Assembly (NCBI GenBank): GCA_030220185.1
Contig: JASPKZ010010276.1
Coordinates: forward strand, 346,501-410,500
DNA: 64,000 bases
Source: Diploptera punctata
Taxonomy: Eukaryota > Arthropoda > Insecta > Blattodea > Blaberidae
Reading direction: 5' to 3'
In this document: one piece after another, positions 33,346 to 44,778 of the stretch
Numbering within the stretch: the stretch's first letter is position 1
How the letters are laid out: the number at the start of each line of letters is the position of its first letter
The notes under the pieces: model-generated
The model's input: only the letters and a program-made list of their open reading frames with translations
The model's database searches: none
What the model was told of the DNA's origin: nothing
Translations under genes and position numbers: made by a program

Positions 33346-33830
33346 TTTAGTTATAAGACTAATTCCTGAACAGTTGACCTCTAAGTTATTTAATTCAAGT
33401 GTGAAATCAATTCTATTTTACGGCTGTGAAATTTGGAAGCCTACAGAACAAATTGGAAATAAATTGCAAATCTTTATAAATCGTTGCCTTAGAAATATCT
33501 TGCGTATATGGTGACCAGAGATTCAAACAAATATGGCCTTTGGAGAAGAACGAACCAAATTAAATTTGTAAATACATCAAATTTAGAAAATGGAAATGGG
33601 TTGGTCATGTGTTAAGGAGAGAGAATGATAACATCACAAAAACGGCATTTGATTCCAACCCCCAAGAATTGAGAAGGCGAAAATAAAGACCTAGGGAAAC
33701 GTAGAGTAATATTATCAGGATGAAGCTGAACAGGCAGGGATGAGTTGGAATGAAATTAAGACATCGGCAAACAACAGAGTGCGTTGGCGAGCTTTTATCA
33801 TGACCCTACGCTTCCCAGTGGAGTGACCAG
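33346..33830 (+). mobile_element. LINE-E C-terminal fragment (RTE/BovB-type layout)
   Basis: The coding remnants LFNSSVKSILFYGCEIWKPT, NKLQIFINRCLRNILRIWW (across a TGA), KWVGHVLRRENDNITKTAFD and RVRWRAFIMTL follow the layout 'LLYGCE.W..T....LQ.F.N.CLR.IL.I.WP ... WIGHVLRR' of RTE-type LINEs. The last open codons end at tggagtga (about 33827). Disabled by stops and one frameshift. Confidence 0.75.
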
Positions 33831-34799
33831 GACTATTACTACTGACCTCTATTGATTAAATCTGGAATTTAATAACTTGTCCAACATTAACTCAAATCCT
33901 AGTATTCAGTTTAGTAACTCTTTGAGACATTTATTTTATTTAAATTCGAGGAGATAGAATATAATATAGTGATGTGTTACATGTGCAGAAAAAAAAAGCA
34001 GCGGAGAGACGACATTGCGGGCAGTACTGGCGATGACAAAGCACATCGCACAAGAAACCTGGAGAAATGGCGGGGTGGGTTTTTAGTGGGGTGAGTGTAG
34101 CAGTACGTATACGACGAAATGACTCAGTACTTCTCTCCACTATAATCTCGTTCGAAAATATATTATGTTTCTACCAGCGTCTTGAATTCAATAGTGGGTG
34201 TGCAGTTGGTTTATTAAAATATATATTGCCTAAGTACAGAGTTTCTAGAACATCTATTTCTTTCGTAAAGGCCATAGCGGCTAAGTTAGTGATGAGCCTT
34301 CCCCACGCGTATTCATTCCAAATGTTGACCAAACGTTGCGTCGGATGGGTTACAAACTCACACCAAATTTCAACCCTGTAGCTGCACTAGGAACAAAGAT
34401 AAAAATACAACTAGTATATTTGGTGAAGATTTTTTTCTCAGGATCTACTGCACCGATTTTTATGAAAAAAATATACATTGTGAATATGTTCAAGGCGATT
34501 CACAGCGAAAATCGAGAACTAAACCCTCGAACGTAACGACCTGCAAAAAATTATTTTAGTTTTCGTGATATTTTTTTCGGTCACTCGCTCACGAGATACA
34601 ATTACGAGTTTTTTATTAGACAATCGGACCTCTTTCTACAACTTATAATTTTTCCAAGTCGATCGAAGAGGTGGAGCATAGTTTAAAAAATTAAATACAA
34701 TTTTTTGAACATTTTATCTAAATTTTATTAAGATTTCTTACAATATAATTATACTTTCGATCAATTTTTGGTGCTGTGTCATTTACGTTACTGGCCGAT

Positions 34800-35505
34800 G
34801 AAAATTTTCACTGCCTCCCTTAATCATCGTCGCTATCATCATCGATGATGGCAGTTGTATTCTTCTTTGCGAACAATTTGCTCAGAATCGCAGCTGGTCT
34901 TAAAATCTTCGACAAATATCTTCCATGTTCCAGGTAATATTTATGATCGTAGCTACATGAGAAGAGCAACCGATAGTCCTTCTCCCATTGGCGCATTCAC
35001 AATAATGTCTTGTGATTCCTTTTGTGCCAATAATGTGAGGGGTATATTTAACGAAGCAGCGAAAAACCTTCCTGGATATGTGGCGAGACTGAACTTGAAG
35101 CTTCAAAACGAGTGATTTATCTTTGACGAATTGTATATTTACGTTCCCGGCTTCGTCAATAATTTGTGCAAGATATGATATGGCTTGTGAAAACTAGTAT
35201 GGCCCGGTGAACAGAATTTTAGCTCTCTCACAGTCATTTCCGGAAAATCTAACAGATCCTCCGGTGAAATACTTTGAAAAGGTATTTTCTTAAAGCCATC
35301 TCTTCGTCCTCAATCGCTAACGTATTTTCGACACTGTTCTGAATTTTCATTCTCTCTAAGACTTCATCTGCACATTCTGCATCGGATGTAAAACACTTTC
35401 AAAACTTGTTATGCAGAAACGATGCGATTCTCAAGTAACTACCCACTTTTGGAATCATTTATTATCAAAATTTTTATCAAGGAGTTGATATATCTGTTTG
35501 ATTAT
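34800..35505 (-). pseudogene. Transposase C-terminal region with SWIM-type zinc finger (broken)
   Basis: The minus strand reads KVGSYLRIASFLHNKF, a stop, SDAECADEVLERMKIQNSVE, then in other frames SISPEDLLDFPEMTVRELK and LKLQVQSRHISRKVFRCFVK. It ends HYCECANGRRTIGCSSHVAT, the C-x-C...C-x-H pattern of a SWIM finger, and a tail rich in Asp/Ser. I associate this layout with DDE-type transposase families carrying a C-terminal SWIM finger. The catalytic N-terminal part is not present. Several stops and frameshifts make it a pseudogene. Confidence 0.6.
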
Positions 35506-35518
35506 ACCATGAACAAAT

Positions 35519-35713
35519 ATGTACCATCATTATTGTGAATGCGCCAATGGAAGGAGGACTGACGGTTGCTGTTCTCATGTAGCTGCAATCATATATTACC
35601 TGGCACATGGACGATATTTGTCCAAGATTTTACGACCAGCTGCGATTCTGATCAAATTGTTCACAGAGAAGAATACAACTGCCATCATCAATGATGATAG
35701 CGACGATGATTAA
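35519..35713 (+). pseudogene. Inverted second copy of the SWIM finger and C-terminal tail
   Basis: An open 64-codon stretch with HHYCECANGRRTDGCCSHVA, LAHGRYLSKILRPAAIL, KNTTAIINDDSDDD and a stop. It is the duplicate of the left-arm sequence and is better preserved (the frame is intact to the stop). It has no start or promoter of its own. Confidence 0.75.
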
Positions 35714-36270
35714 GGGAGGGAGTGAAAATCTTCATCGGCCAGTAACGTAAATGACACAGTGCCAACATTGATCGAAAGTATAATTATATTGTAAGAAATC
35801 TTAATAAAATTAGGATAAAATGTGCAAAAAAATTGCATTTTAATTTTTGTAACTATGCTCCACCTCTTCTATCGACTTGGAAAAAATATATATTGTAGAA
35901 ATAGGTCCAATTTTCTAATAGAAAAAAAACTAGTAATTGTATCTCGTGAGCGAGTGACAGAAAAAAAATCACGAAAATTAAAATATTTTTTTCAGGTTGT
36001 TACGTTCATGGGATTGAGTTATCGATTTTTGCGTGAATCGCCTTGAATATATTAACAACATCTACTTTTTGTCATAAAAATCGGTGCAGTAGATCCTGAG
36101 AAAAAATCTTCACCAAAAATTCTAGTTGTATTTTTATCTTTGTTCCTATTGCAGCAACAGGGTTGAAATTTGGTGTGAGTTAATAACTCATCAGACGCAA
36201 CCTTTGGCCAAAATGTGGAATGAATACGCGTGGGGGCCGCTCACCCCTAACTTAGCCGGCTATGGCCTTT

Positions 36271-36890
36271 CATTTAATACTTATAATATCATTTTTATTT
36301 AAGTTTCAACTGTAAATTCTGTATTAGTTTTTTTAAATTATGAGTGAGTCATTGTAATGCTATATTACATGATGAAGTTACTTTTTTTTCTGAAATGCAA
36401 TCTGTTCTCAAAACTTCTTCAAAGTTTCATCTGCTACCACAATAGACATTATCAAGAGTTAACATCTTCAGATTTCGATTCTTCAGTTGTTATTTGAAGA
36501 GTAGAATATATTAGGATTTAGGATGTCATTCAACAAGCCGTGAAATATTTCGAAGTTAAAATATGCCTACAGTCCTTAGATAAAAAAGAAAGCAAGCACG
36601 AGGGATGTATTATTATGCATATTACGCCATGAAGAATTGTACTATGTAAACCTTTCAGTCTCTCAGCGGACCTTTTAGTTTCAAGTCTGGTGCATAATCA
36701 TCTGTAGGATACGTCTGAATTAAGCCACACTGATGCGTGGCATATCACTGTTCCTTTATTTGTAGGCGTGTTTCGTTGGATTTCCCCCTCGTGCTTTCGT
36801 CCCGCACTTGCATTCACTTCATCAACTGACTGTACTTGCTTTTTTTTTTAATTTATTCATAGTAATGGTGCTGCTAAATTAATTTTCAGT
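36271..36890. other. Non-coding stretch
   Basis: AT-rich. Nothing recognised. Confidence 0.4.
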
Positions 36891-37479
36891 GACTAATTAA
36901 CCCATGTCGCAAATGGTAGTCAATGACCAATCACGTTTCAATGAATTCTGTTTTACACCAATGACAGTAGTGTTTCACCTCGCTCTTTATCGATTTCTCT
37001 TTATCAGTTCCTGCTTTTGTGTTAAAGAAAGCTCCTCCTTTTTTTTAATATTCTGAACAGGTTAGACCATTACTTTTCTCCAATAAATACATTGAATATA
37101 TCAAATAATGAATAGATTCAGTGATTTTCCTGAGTTGTTTATTCAAAATATAAATGATTAACCTATAATGTTGATTATAATAGTTTCATGTGTTTCATTA
37201 TTTCTCCACTAGAGTGCATTCTTACAATATTGCGATCCTATTTGGCAATAAATAAAATGTTGGAGTTGCAGTGAATATATATAACCTCACATTTCTCAAT
37301 TTTTCAAACATCGCCGTTTACATTAACTATATAAATATTCTAAAAGACCGGTAACTGTATTCAAATAATTATTTTTTAGTAAAGAGCTTAATTTTATTCG
37401 TTAAATAGTCCTAACAAATGCCACTCTTGATTTCCAAATTATCTAGATAAATTCAAATCACTCGTGGCATTACTTATGA
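36891..37479 (+). mobile_element. R650 element, copy 5
   Basis: Starts gactaattaacccatgtcgc and ends ggcattacttatga. It lies 125 bp upstream of the receptor exon, inside the upstream intron. Confidence 0.88.
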
Positions 37480-37603
37480 AAAGTAAAATTTAATTCCAAA
37501 TTATTTTCGCGTTTAAATTAACGAGTGGTTCAATTAAATCTGGCACAGCCTCTACATTAGGTATGTGTTTGACTTATGTACGTGAATTTACTGTTTCTCT
37601 TAG

Positions 37604-37846
37604 GACTGTTTGGAGTGCTGGTAGATCTCCTAGTGAATCCTAACTCTCCAATCTCATCCCGGGAATTGTACGTAGCTCTAGCAGCGTGTCATGTTGTGGC
37701 AATGACGTCAGCAGTTTCCAATCCCATTGTGTATGGATGGCTTAATTCCAACATCCGAAGGGAATTCTTACAACTCTTGCCTGCGAGATGTGCCTGCGCT
37801 AACCATCGAAGATCATCTAATGAAAGAGCTAAAGCCACAACCATAG
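37604..37846 (+). CDS. Neuropeptide GPCR, penultimate coding exon (TM7 and helix 8)
   Basis: An internal exon of a class A G-protein-coupled receptor that acts at the plasma membrane. Translation starts within a split codon and reads LFGVLVDLLVNPN, SRELYVALAACHVVAMTSAV, SNPIVYGWLNSNIRREF and LLPARCACANHRR. It holds the end of extracellular loop 3, all of TM7 with the NPxxY motif (NPIVY), amphipathic helix 8, and a CxC likely to be palmitoylated. The acceptor tttctcttag ends at 37603 and the donor ATAG|GTAATT is at 37846/37847. One base of the last codon is left over (phase 1), matching the next exon. The ATG at 37576 is intronic and is not the start. The TM7/helix-8 wording is most like insect receptors of the NPY/NPF/sNPF group; the subtype is a guess. 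Confidence 0.85.
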
Positions 37847-38131
37847 GTAATTTTAATTTGTAAGCTTTGCATCTTCGGTAAATATAAAAAAAAGTGTCGG
37901 TGAACTACTTATTTCATAGTTCACTTAGTGAACAATTCATGACCAGGATCATTGGTTATTGTTTTTATATTTAATTCTGGATAAGTTTTAATGTTCTTAA
38001 CTTTAATCTAAAAAAGCTAATGCATAAAAAAATACTTTATTTGTACTAATGATCATGTGGTTTTGATTAAAATTTCGTTATTTTTCCTTTAAATATTAAA
38101 GTGCATTTTATAACAAGCAGTATGAATGTTT

Positions 38132-38468
38132 GTCCCGCGCCGTAGCGGAGTGGTTAAGGCAGGAAGCCTTGGCGCAGAGCTACGGGACTTGCGCTGGTTC
38201 GAGTCTCCATGGGGGAAGAAATGTTCTCATGGCTTTTCGGCCAGTATGGGACCGGTGCCCACCCAGCATCGTGATGCATTTGGGTAGCTACAATAAGTAG
38301 CGGCTCCAGGTTGAGAAAACCAGCTATAACGGCTGGGGGACTCGACATGCTGACCACATGTCACCCCTACATTGGCTGATTATCATCTACCTCTGTGATT
38401 TACACATGTGTATGTGAGGCCAGCAGCCGGCTTGTAGGCTAAGGGCCTTGTAGGACTGTCGCGACAGG
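38132..38468 (+). mobile_element. SINE-D, full-length copy
   Basis: Head gccgtagcggagtggttaag (A box, tRNA-Leu/Ser style) and gctggttcgagtctcc (B box), then a body running to tgtcgcgacagg. The best copy of the family in the window. Confidence 0.88.
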
Positions 38469-38711
38469 AATTTAGGAGAGTATGAATGTTTAAGCGGGTC
38501 TTGGGTCTTGGGTCTTGTGGATAGCATATCTTATTTTAGAACAAGGGGATCTGAGTACAATTCCTGACCTTGAAAATGTGAATTCTCCACTAGTGAAAAT
38601 GTTGCACATTTTATCAGGATTTACATGTGTGAATATTAATGCGACAATGTTCATGTGTAATTAAACATAATACAGTTTTATATATGTTCATGTGTAATTA
38701 AACATAATATC

Positions 38712-38747
<36 letters not shown>

Positions 38748-38748
<1 letters not shown>

Positions 38749-39046
38749 CACGCCGTAGCATAATAGTTAAGGCACTGCACTACAAGCCGAAAGGTCGAGG
38801 GTTCAAGTCCCGGTGGAGTCAGGATTTTTAAACTGACCCAAACCTTCTGGCGGCACTATTGCCCTGGGGTAGACTTAACCTCTAACGGAAATGAGTACCA
38901 GACGCTTGTTCTGAGGTAAAGGCGGCCGTCACGCAGGGCTGACAACCCGGCTGACATCAACTGCCGATTGTGTAGGAAAAGTGGGAGCCTTAACCTCCCA
39001 CTACCACAAGGGCCTCCAGAGGCCTATAGTGGGACTACTTTACTTT
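38748..39046 (+). mobile_element. SINE-E (tRNA-like head)
   Basis: gccgtagcataatagttaag (A box) and gagggttcaagtcccggtgg (B box), then a GC-rich body ending in gcctatagtgggactacttt. Preceded by (TA)n at 38714-38747. Only this copy was noticed. Confidence 0.8.
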
Positions 39047-39069
39047 ATATATATTCAACCTTCTTATGA

Positions 39070-39490
39070 CTTCTAAACCGCCCAACGTATTATCGAGAAC
39101 ATTTGTATACACAGGTTTTTAGTTATATCGAGCGTTTAGCCGCTATTCGTTATGCTCTACTACTATAAGGCGTAGGAGTTCACCTCTAACGAAAATTTTA
39201 AAATAGCTCTAGCGGTCGCAATTTTCGATGATTCATAACGAAACTCAATATTTGCTATTACAAAATACCGAGATAGTTATTGTCCAAAACTCAGCGACAT
39301 CCGACCATTAGAAGTGGGGGTTTTACTGAAATTCGAAATTAAAAATTGACTCTAGAAACTGTCATATTTGGATCGTTGCAATGTATACCATACAATGTAA
39401 TTAACCTCAAAGTATATTTTTACTTATTCAACTAGAAATTAAAATAAATGTATTATTTCGGCATAGTAGCGCATGCCGGGCATTAGTTAG
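39070..39490 (+). mobile_element. Helitron 3' part
   Basis: The last ~90 bp match the Helitron at 30550-31187: acttattcaactagaaatta, then agtagcgcatgccgggcatt and the end ttagttag|T, where the other copy has CTAG. The last motif is mutated CTAG to TTAG. The left limit is uncertain. Confidence 0.7.
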
Positions 39491-39853
39491 TCTAAATAAA
39501 AATTAAATATGAAGGTAAAAATAAGTAAAAGTAAATAAAGAAATCGAAAATAAGCATATTTAATTTAAAAATAAATATAAATTGATCAGTGTTTTGTCTC
39601 AAACGTTCATCTAGAGTCAGATATGGTGCTTGAATTGAAGAGATCTTCAATTTAGGGCGGCTCTCCGTGTCATTTTGTGGTAAAAACATATAAGTTAAAA
39701 GTCTTCTCCGTACAATTCATGTCTTTCTAGACCCGGGAGCATCGAGTATGAAAAAGTATCTAGAACCGGAAAAATTCTGGTTAAACCGAGGAAATGGGGA
39801 GAGATAGTTAATGTTTTTAACTTAAAATATAATTTGTTTTATGTTGCAACCAG

Positions 39854-40041
39854 GTGGGGGAACTGAAGAAGCTACGACCAGAACGCAACTAAATCATTTC
39901 AGTATTGCAGCGTTGAACAACGGACCGGTGACTTTGCAAACAACTACAGGGCCTGGAGAAAGCATGGCACTTCTAACAACTACGACAACAACACAGGATG
40001 CAATTAAAATCAAAGACGTTGGAGAAGTTTCCATCCTTTAG
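39854..40041 (+). CDS. Neuropeptide GPCR, last coding exon (cytoplasmic tail)
   Basis: The acceptor tttatgttgcaaccag ends at 39853. The first codon is completed by the G at 37846. The tail reads GGTEEATTRTQLNHFSIAAL, NNGPVTLQTTTGPGESMALL, a run of six Thr, and ends KDVGEVSIL with TAG at 40039-40041. It is rich in Ser/Thr, as expected of receptor tails phosphorylated by GRKs. The last residues S-I-L fit a class I PDZ-binding end (S/T-x-hydrophobic). In-frame continuity, the phase match and a poly(A) signal 37 bases after the stop support it. The first bases could shift with an alternative acceptor. Confidence 0.8.
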
Positions 40042-40077
40042 CAACACGGAGCGTAAATAATAATGTAAGTATGACGT

Positions 40078-40083
40078 AATAAA
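40078..40083 (+). terminator. Candidate poly(A) signal AATAAA of the receptor gene
   Basis: AATAAA 37 bases after the stop codon, giving a very short 3' UTR unless a later site is used. A donor-like gtaagtat at 40065-40072 precedes it, so a 3' UTR intron is possible. Confidence 0.5.
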
Positions 40084-40085
40084 TA

Positions 40086-40390
<305 letters not shown>

Positions 40391-41037
40391 ATTTTTATGC
40401 AGATTTTCAATGTTTACAAAATTTTCTGTGCCTAAAGTTTTATTTTCCTTCCCTACTCGTCTCTTCCCATCCACTCCAGTCCTCTTGTTCACATTCCAGT
40501 TTTTATTAGGCTACTTGCATCCACGAGTTTCGAGGTCTTTCTTTCCTTCTACTTCCAGGTGGACACCATTCCCGACAAAGCCTGTCCCAAGCCAGGTTAG
40601 AAAAGGGTGAGGGGAGGAGTAACAACCTCGTTAAAAATACAGGATTCATGTGAGGGCCTTTTACCTAGGGTAAATGCAGTTCGCCATTGTTTTGATAAAG
40701 GCTAGAAGAAGAAAACCTTGACCAAAAATCGCCTGGTTTTCCAGGTGCATCAGGCCAGTTTCTAGTTCGTCACAAATAACTTAACAAAGCTAAAAAGCCT
40801 AAATATTTACAGCTGGACGGGAATAAACAAAGACGACAAATGCAAAGGAAAATGACATTTCTTGATGGAACATAAAATATTCGGAGGATTCAAAATAAAA
40901 TGGTTGACATCATAGAGGAAATGAAAACACTTAACCAAAACTTATTTGAGTTAACAGAAAGGAAAAGCTTCAGAAGTTAGAGGACCGTACATACATTTTT
41001 TCAGTGGAGTCGAGAAATACAATAAATCATAATAATT
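40391..41037. other. Non-coding stretch
   Basis: Contains a pyrimidine-rich segment (40430-40600) that gives a 79-aa open frame without recognisable domains. Confidence 0.4.
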
Positions 41038-41170
41038 AGGGCCCAAGTTCGATCCCTGGTCGGTACAAGTTTCCTGGATGGTTTTTTCGGAGTTTTTCCT
41101 CTCCTCTAAGAAAAATGTCAGGAAACATTAACGCCCTAACGGGACCCGAATATCACCTTGGCCATCAAAA
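41038..41170 (+). mobile_element. SINE-B internal fragment
   Basis: gggcccaagttcgatccctgg (B box) to ctctaagaaaaatgtcagga and gggacccgaatatcaccttgg. The A-box part and the 3' end are missing. Confidence 0.75.
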
Positions 41171-41424
41171 TAACCATTAGCATATTCGCCGTGTTTAATA
41201 TGCATGTGTATATAAATGATGTATTTCATCTTAATGTTGTTGTTTTGTCTCGGAGGAGGGTCTGACATCGAGCTGATCCCTCGTTGTCAAGAAAGTATGT
41301 AGGCCTACGAGTTCCATAAGTAGGCCTAAATCTTTCTACCGACATTTCGTGTAACTGTAAGGCTCGGGTGTCATGTGGCAGTAAAAGTACACACAGTGTG
41401 AGAGGTTAAACTGCGTTAATGAAT

Positions 41425-41572
41425 AGAATTAATTATTTTTATCCGGAACTTTTTCTACACTAAAGTAGTTATTCCTTCAACCTAAAGTAATATCATTTTT
41501 CCAAAAATCCTTGCCTTGCGCATCTTCTTCCATTAATTGCATTCTCTTCGAACTCCTCCTGAAGGATTAATA

Positions 41573-41615
<43 letters not shown>

Positions 41616-41632
41616 TAATAGTATTATTATCA
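41425..41632 (-). repeat. Repeat with (AAT)n tail, copy 2
   Basis: ttatttttatccggaactttt to cgaactcctcctgaaggatt, then (AAT)n at 41565-41632. About 80-85% like 40086-40240. Confidence 0.75.
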
Positions 41633-41825
41633 GAGAAAGTACCTTAGTTGGTTGGGAAATGAGGTATACACACATAATCATTGCGTCTGTATTCTGTTCA
41701 CTCTCGCATGCACTGCAGCTGCGCACTAGGCTGCATTGCTGTCTTTTTCCGTCACATCGCTTTCAGGTAACTTGTGCTCACTACAGAGCGCTATAATACC
41801 AACCAAGGTGTTTTCGCCGATTATC

Positions 41826-42165
41826 ATGTAGAAAACTACATAACAGTGAGTTATATTGTATTTGTGAAATAGCAAAAATAAGAGAAGTTAAGACGCATAA
41901 ATTGCGATGGGCAGGGCATGTGGCACGATAAGGGGAATGAAAGATAATTATGTAAATTTCTGGTAGGAAAAGAGGTAAAGTACCCAGTGAGTAGGCGAAT
42001 AATGAGGTGAAATGATAACTTTAACCATGATTTGATGTAAGATGAATTATATAGAGAACGATTGGAATATATTAGTTCAGGATAGAGATGTATGAAGAGT
42101 TCATGTTCCAGCGAATATGAACCCCCGGTATCGAGAGTATCGGTGAATTAATTAGTTGTTATTAC
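41826..42165 (+). mobile_element. LINE-A 3' end, copy 8 (old)
   Basis: Degenerate equivalents of the LINE-A C-terminus (gtagaaaactacataacagt, ttgcgatgggcagggcatgt, gttcaggatagagatgtat) and the end atcggtgaattaattagttg. More diverged than the other copies. Confidence 0.75.
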
Positions 42166-43696
42166 CAACACTATCTTCTTGCTTTCACAAAGTTAGATGA
42201 ATATGTTGAGCTGTTTCTACCTTTACGTGCAATATTATAACCTCTCGTAGCCACCTCTCAATCTCATCTTCACATGGTACAACCACTTTCAACAAAGAAC
42301 CGTGACACCGTGGTATAATAATTCCATCATAATACGAAATATCATGTAGGGTGAAACAGAGGAAAACTCATCGCTTTATCAATTAACAGAATAACTGTAA
42401 TGTTATTCGTAAAAAACATTTGAAAAATTGATACGTTTACTGTACAATTTTTATTGTACATAGATATACATAAAAGTTCAAACATACTATGAAATAACCT
42501 GAAAATTTGTATTCCAGTGCCTGGGTTTGATAGGATTTCCCCACACTTGGGTAATTCCGATCACCTTATTGAAAGCTAAAAAAAAGCTTAATGCACAAAA
42601 ACGCAGAAGTTACTGTCTCTGCGATAAAAAATCACACACGTAATTCTTTGGTGTGTCATATGCACTGCATTCTGCATGAATGTTCTGATCATGAAATGGA
42701 CCTGTAAACGGAAGTTCGGGTAAAATGAATCCTTCTGTTTGAGTGCACCCTGTTAATATCTTTCTTTAATTGGTGCTGCCCTCGAACAGAAACTATTTTA
42801 ACTTCTTCATCTCGTTAACTTTTACGGGTTTAGGGCCAGTTTATTTTATTATTTTGTGCGAAGAAGGGTTCATTTGTGATATTTAAGAAAATTACCACTT
42901 TAAAAGTTTTTCAAGCTAAGAATCAATTCTTAATTTCTGCTATTGAATATTACAAATGTTGAAAAAACTCCTAAATATATTATATTATGTATATGCTGTT
43001 TTAATATACTGACGCGTTTTATTTTATATTATGTGACATGGTGACTGTATAAAATAATTAAATAACAAAGAAATTCAGTTAATATCGACCCTCCATGAGG
43101 ACCTGGGTCCACTTTACACAAATACATACATTTTAGTAATGAGGATACTTCTGTATAAAACATTTACTTAATTGATTTTATTTAATATCTATGTAATTTT
43201 ACTAAACCCAAAGACCGTCGCTTTCTGCAGTTGAATGACGTGTGAGTGTTATAACCAACAATAATTTTTCAAAACATTAAATAAATATCAACGCTTTTAA
43301 TTATGATCAGTCATAAATATTTTCAGATTAATCTGTGCCTATCTGTATAAATTAATAGAGGAAGTAAACTTAATAATAGACCAAAAGCTAGGTGGACTCT
43401 GGAGTCCACTTTATCCGAATATGAAACTTAAAGTGGACCTTTATTGTAATGTAAGAAGTTTATAAATTATGAAGATCTTTCCATATTTGAATGAAATACA
43501 ATGCTATTTCATAACTTCAACACTGATGATAATCACTCTAATTAAACAACATTCAAATCCCTTAATTAAAAGAAGAGAAATCAACAAATTCAAAACAGGG
43601 GTCCAAATTACCTGAAGTTACTCTACCACAATTTGCTGTCCCGGCCTATATCATAACAGGTATCTTTCTTCAGCTGTATAATTACATTATTTAAAT
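42166..43696. other. Stretch without recognised features
   Basis: About 1.5 kb of AT-rich sequence. Two short near-repeats around a 'ggtccactttacac' / 'gtccactttatcc' motif at 43109 and 43412 are the only structure noticed. Confidence 0.4.

Positions 43697-43761
<65 letters not shown>
43697..43761. repeat. (AAT)n microsatellite
   Basis: About 21 uninterrupted AAT units. No adjoining LINE or SINE 3' end recognised. Confidence 0.95.
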
Positions 43762-43763
<2 letters not shown>

Positions 43764-43958
43764 CTATTCGAACAATGAGGAGTCACTTCTACCATTCGGA
43801 GTAATTCCGATTAGTATTGATCGGAGTTACCCCAATGTGCCATTTTGTTTCTAATTTGGTACCATTACATATTGGAGTTATATGTTGGAAGTTTATGTAA
43901 TTATTTCATTATAATATTCACCCTGTTATCACAATCTGAAAAATTAATACACTTAGTT

Positions 43959-44190
43959 GACTATTGAACTCATGTCCCAAATTGGAGTCAATGACCAATC
44001 ACGTTTAAATTAATTTTATTTTACAACCAATCACAGTCGTCTTTCACCTCGATACTTATCTACTTCTGTTTATCGTATTAAAGAAAGCTCCTCCTTTTTT
44101 TAAAATTCTGAACAGGCCATAGCATTATTTTGCAGTGACTGACTCTCGAACAAATACGTTGAATATACCAAATAATGAACAGATTCCTTC
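43959..44190 (+). mobile_element. R650 element, copy 6 (3'-truncated)
   Basis: Starts gactattgaactcatgtccc and follows the family to gaacagattccttcg, then stops. About the first third only. Confidence 0.85.
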
Positions 44191-44305
44191 GAAATACTTA
44201 TTTATAAATAAACTTCGATGTACTGTACATAAATAAACTTATTTTCAGTCACATGAGTTATTTTAACTGCTCAAGTAATTTCCTTCATAAGACTAAAGTC
44301 TATCA

Positions 44306-44762
44306 TGGACTCTTAGTTTAAGGGAGGAAAGGAGATTACGAGTATTTAGAATAAAGTTGTTAGGAAAAGTTTTGGGCCAAAGAGAGATGAACAGACAGGT
44401 GTACGGACAAGACTACATAACAGTGAACTACATGGTCTTTATAGGGAGCCAGATATAATAAGACGACTTATGTCTCGTAGACTGCGATGGGCAGGACATG
44501 TGGCACGAATGAGGAATTAAAGATGTGCATGGAAGCTTCTTGTAGGAAAACCAGAGGGAAAACGCCCAGTTGGTAGACCAAGAACGAAATAGGAGAATAA
44601 CATTAACTGTGATTTGAAGGAAGCAGATTATACAGTTAATTATTGGAAAACATTAGCTCAGGATAGGGATGTATGGAGAGCTTATGTCCGCACGGCCATG
44701 AACCTCCGAGTTCGATAGTGCCAGTGAGTTAGTTAGTTAGTTAGTTTGTTAGTTAGTTAGTT
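44306..44762 (+). mobile_element. LINE-A 3' end, copy 9, with candidate target-site duplication
   Basis: Contains GPKRDEQTGVRTRLHNSELH, SRRLRWAGHVARMRN and WKLLVGKPEGKRPVGRPRTK, then AYVRTAMNLRVR and the tail tgccagtgag(ttag)n to 44762. The 16-bp flanks 44290-44305 and 44763-44778 agree at 13 positions, marking the 5' truncation point at 44306. Confidence 0.88.
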
Positions 44763-44778
44763 AGACTAAAATCTACTA

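Larger units (their letters stand above)
34267..36270. mobile_element. ~2-kb inverted-repeat element derived from a SWIM-zinc-finger transposase
   Basis: The arms, about 34267-35010 and 35525-36270 (roughly 740 bp each), are complementary throughout. They run from aaaggccatag / ctatggccttt at the outer ends to cattcacaataatg / attattgtgaatg at the inner ends. Each arm carries the C-terminal coding end plus the 3' flank of the same gene. Divergence between arms is visible but modest. The spacer holds more of the gene only in the orientation of the left arm. Confidence 0.88.
37847..39853 (+). other. Receptor intron (~2.0 kb, phase 1) loaded with repeats
   Basis: GT at 37847 and AG at 39852-39853. 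Joining the flanking exons restores a glycine codon (G|GT). It contains SINE-D (38132-38468), a (TA)n tract (about 38714-38747), SINE-E (38748-39046) and a Helitron 3' part (to 39490), all apparently tolerated. Confidence 0.8.

Noticed and set aside
37576..37603. ATG at 37576 as the start of the receptor open frame
   Set aside because: It lies upstream of a good splice acceptor (tttctcttag at 37603) and before TM7; the protein must begin in upstream exons.
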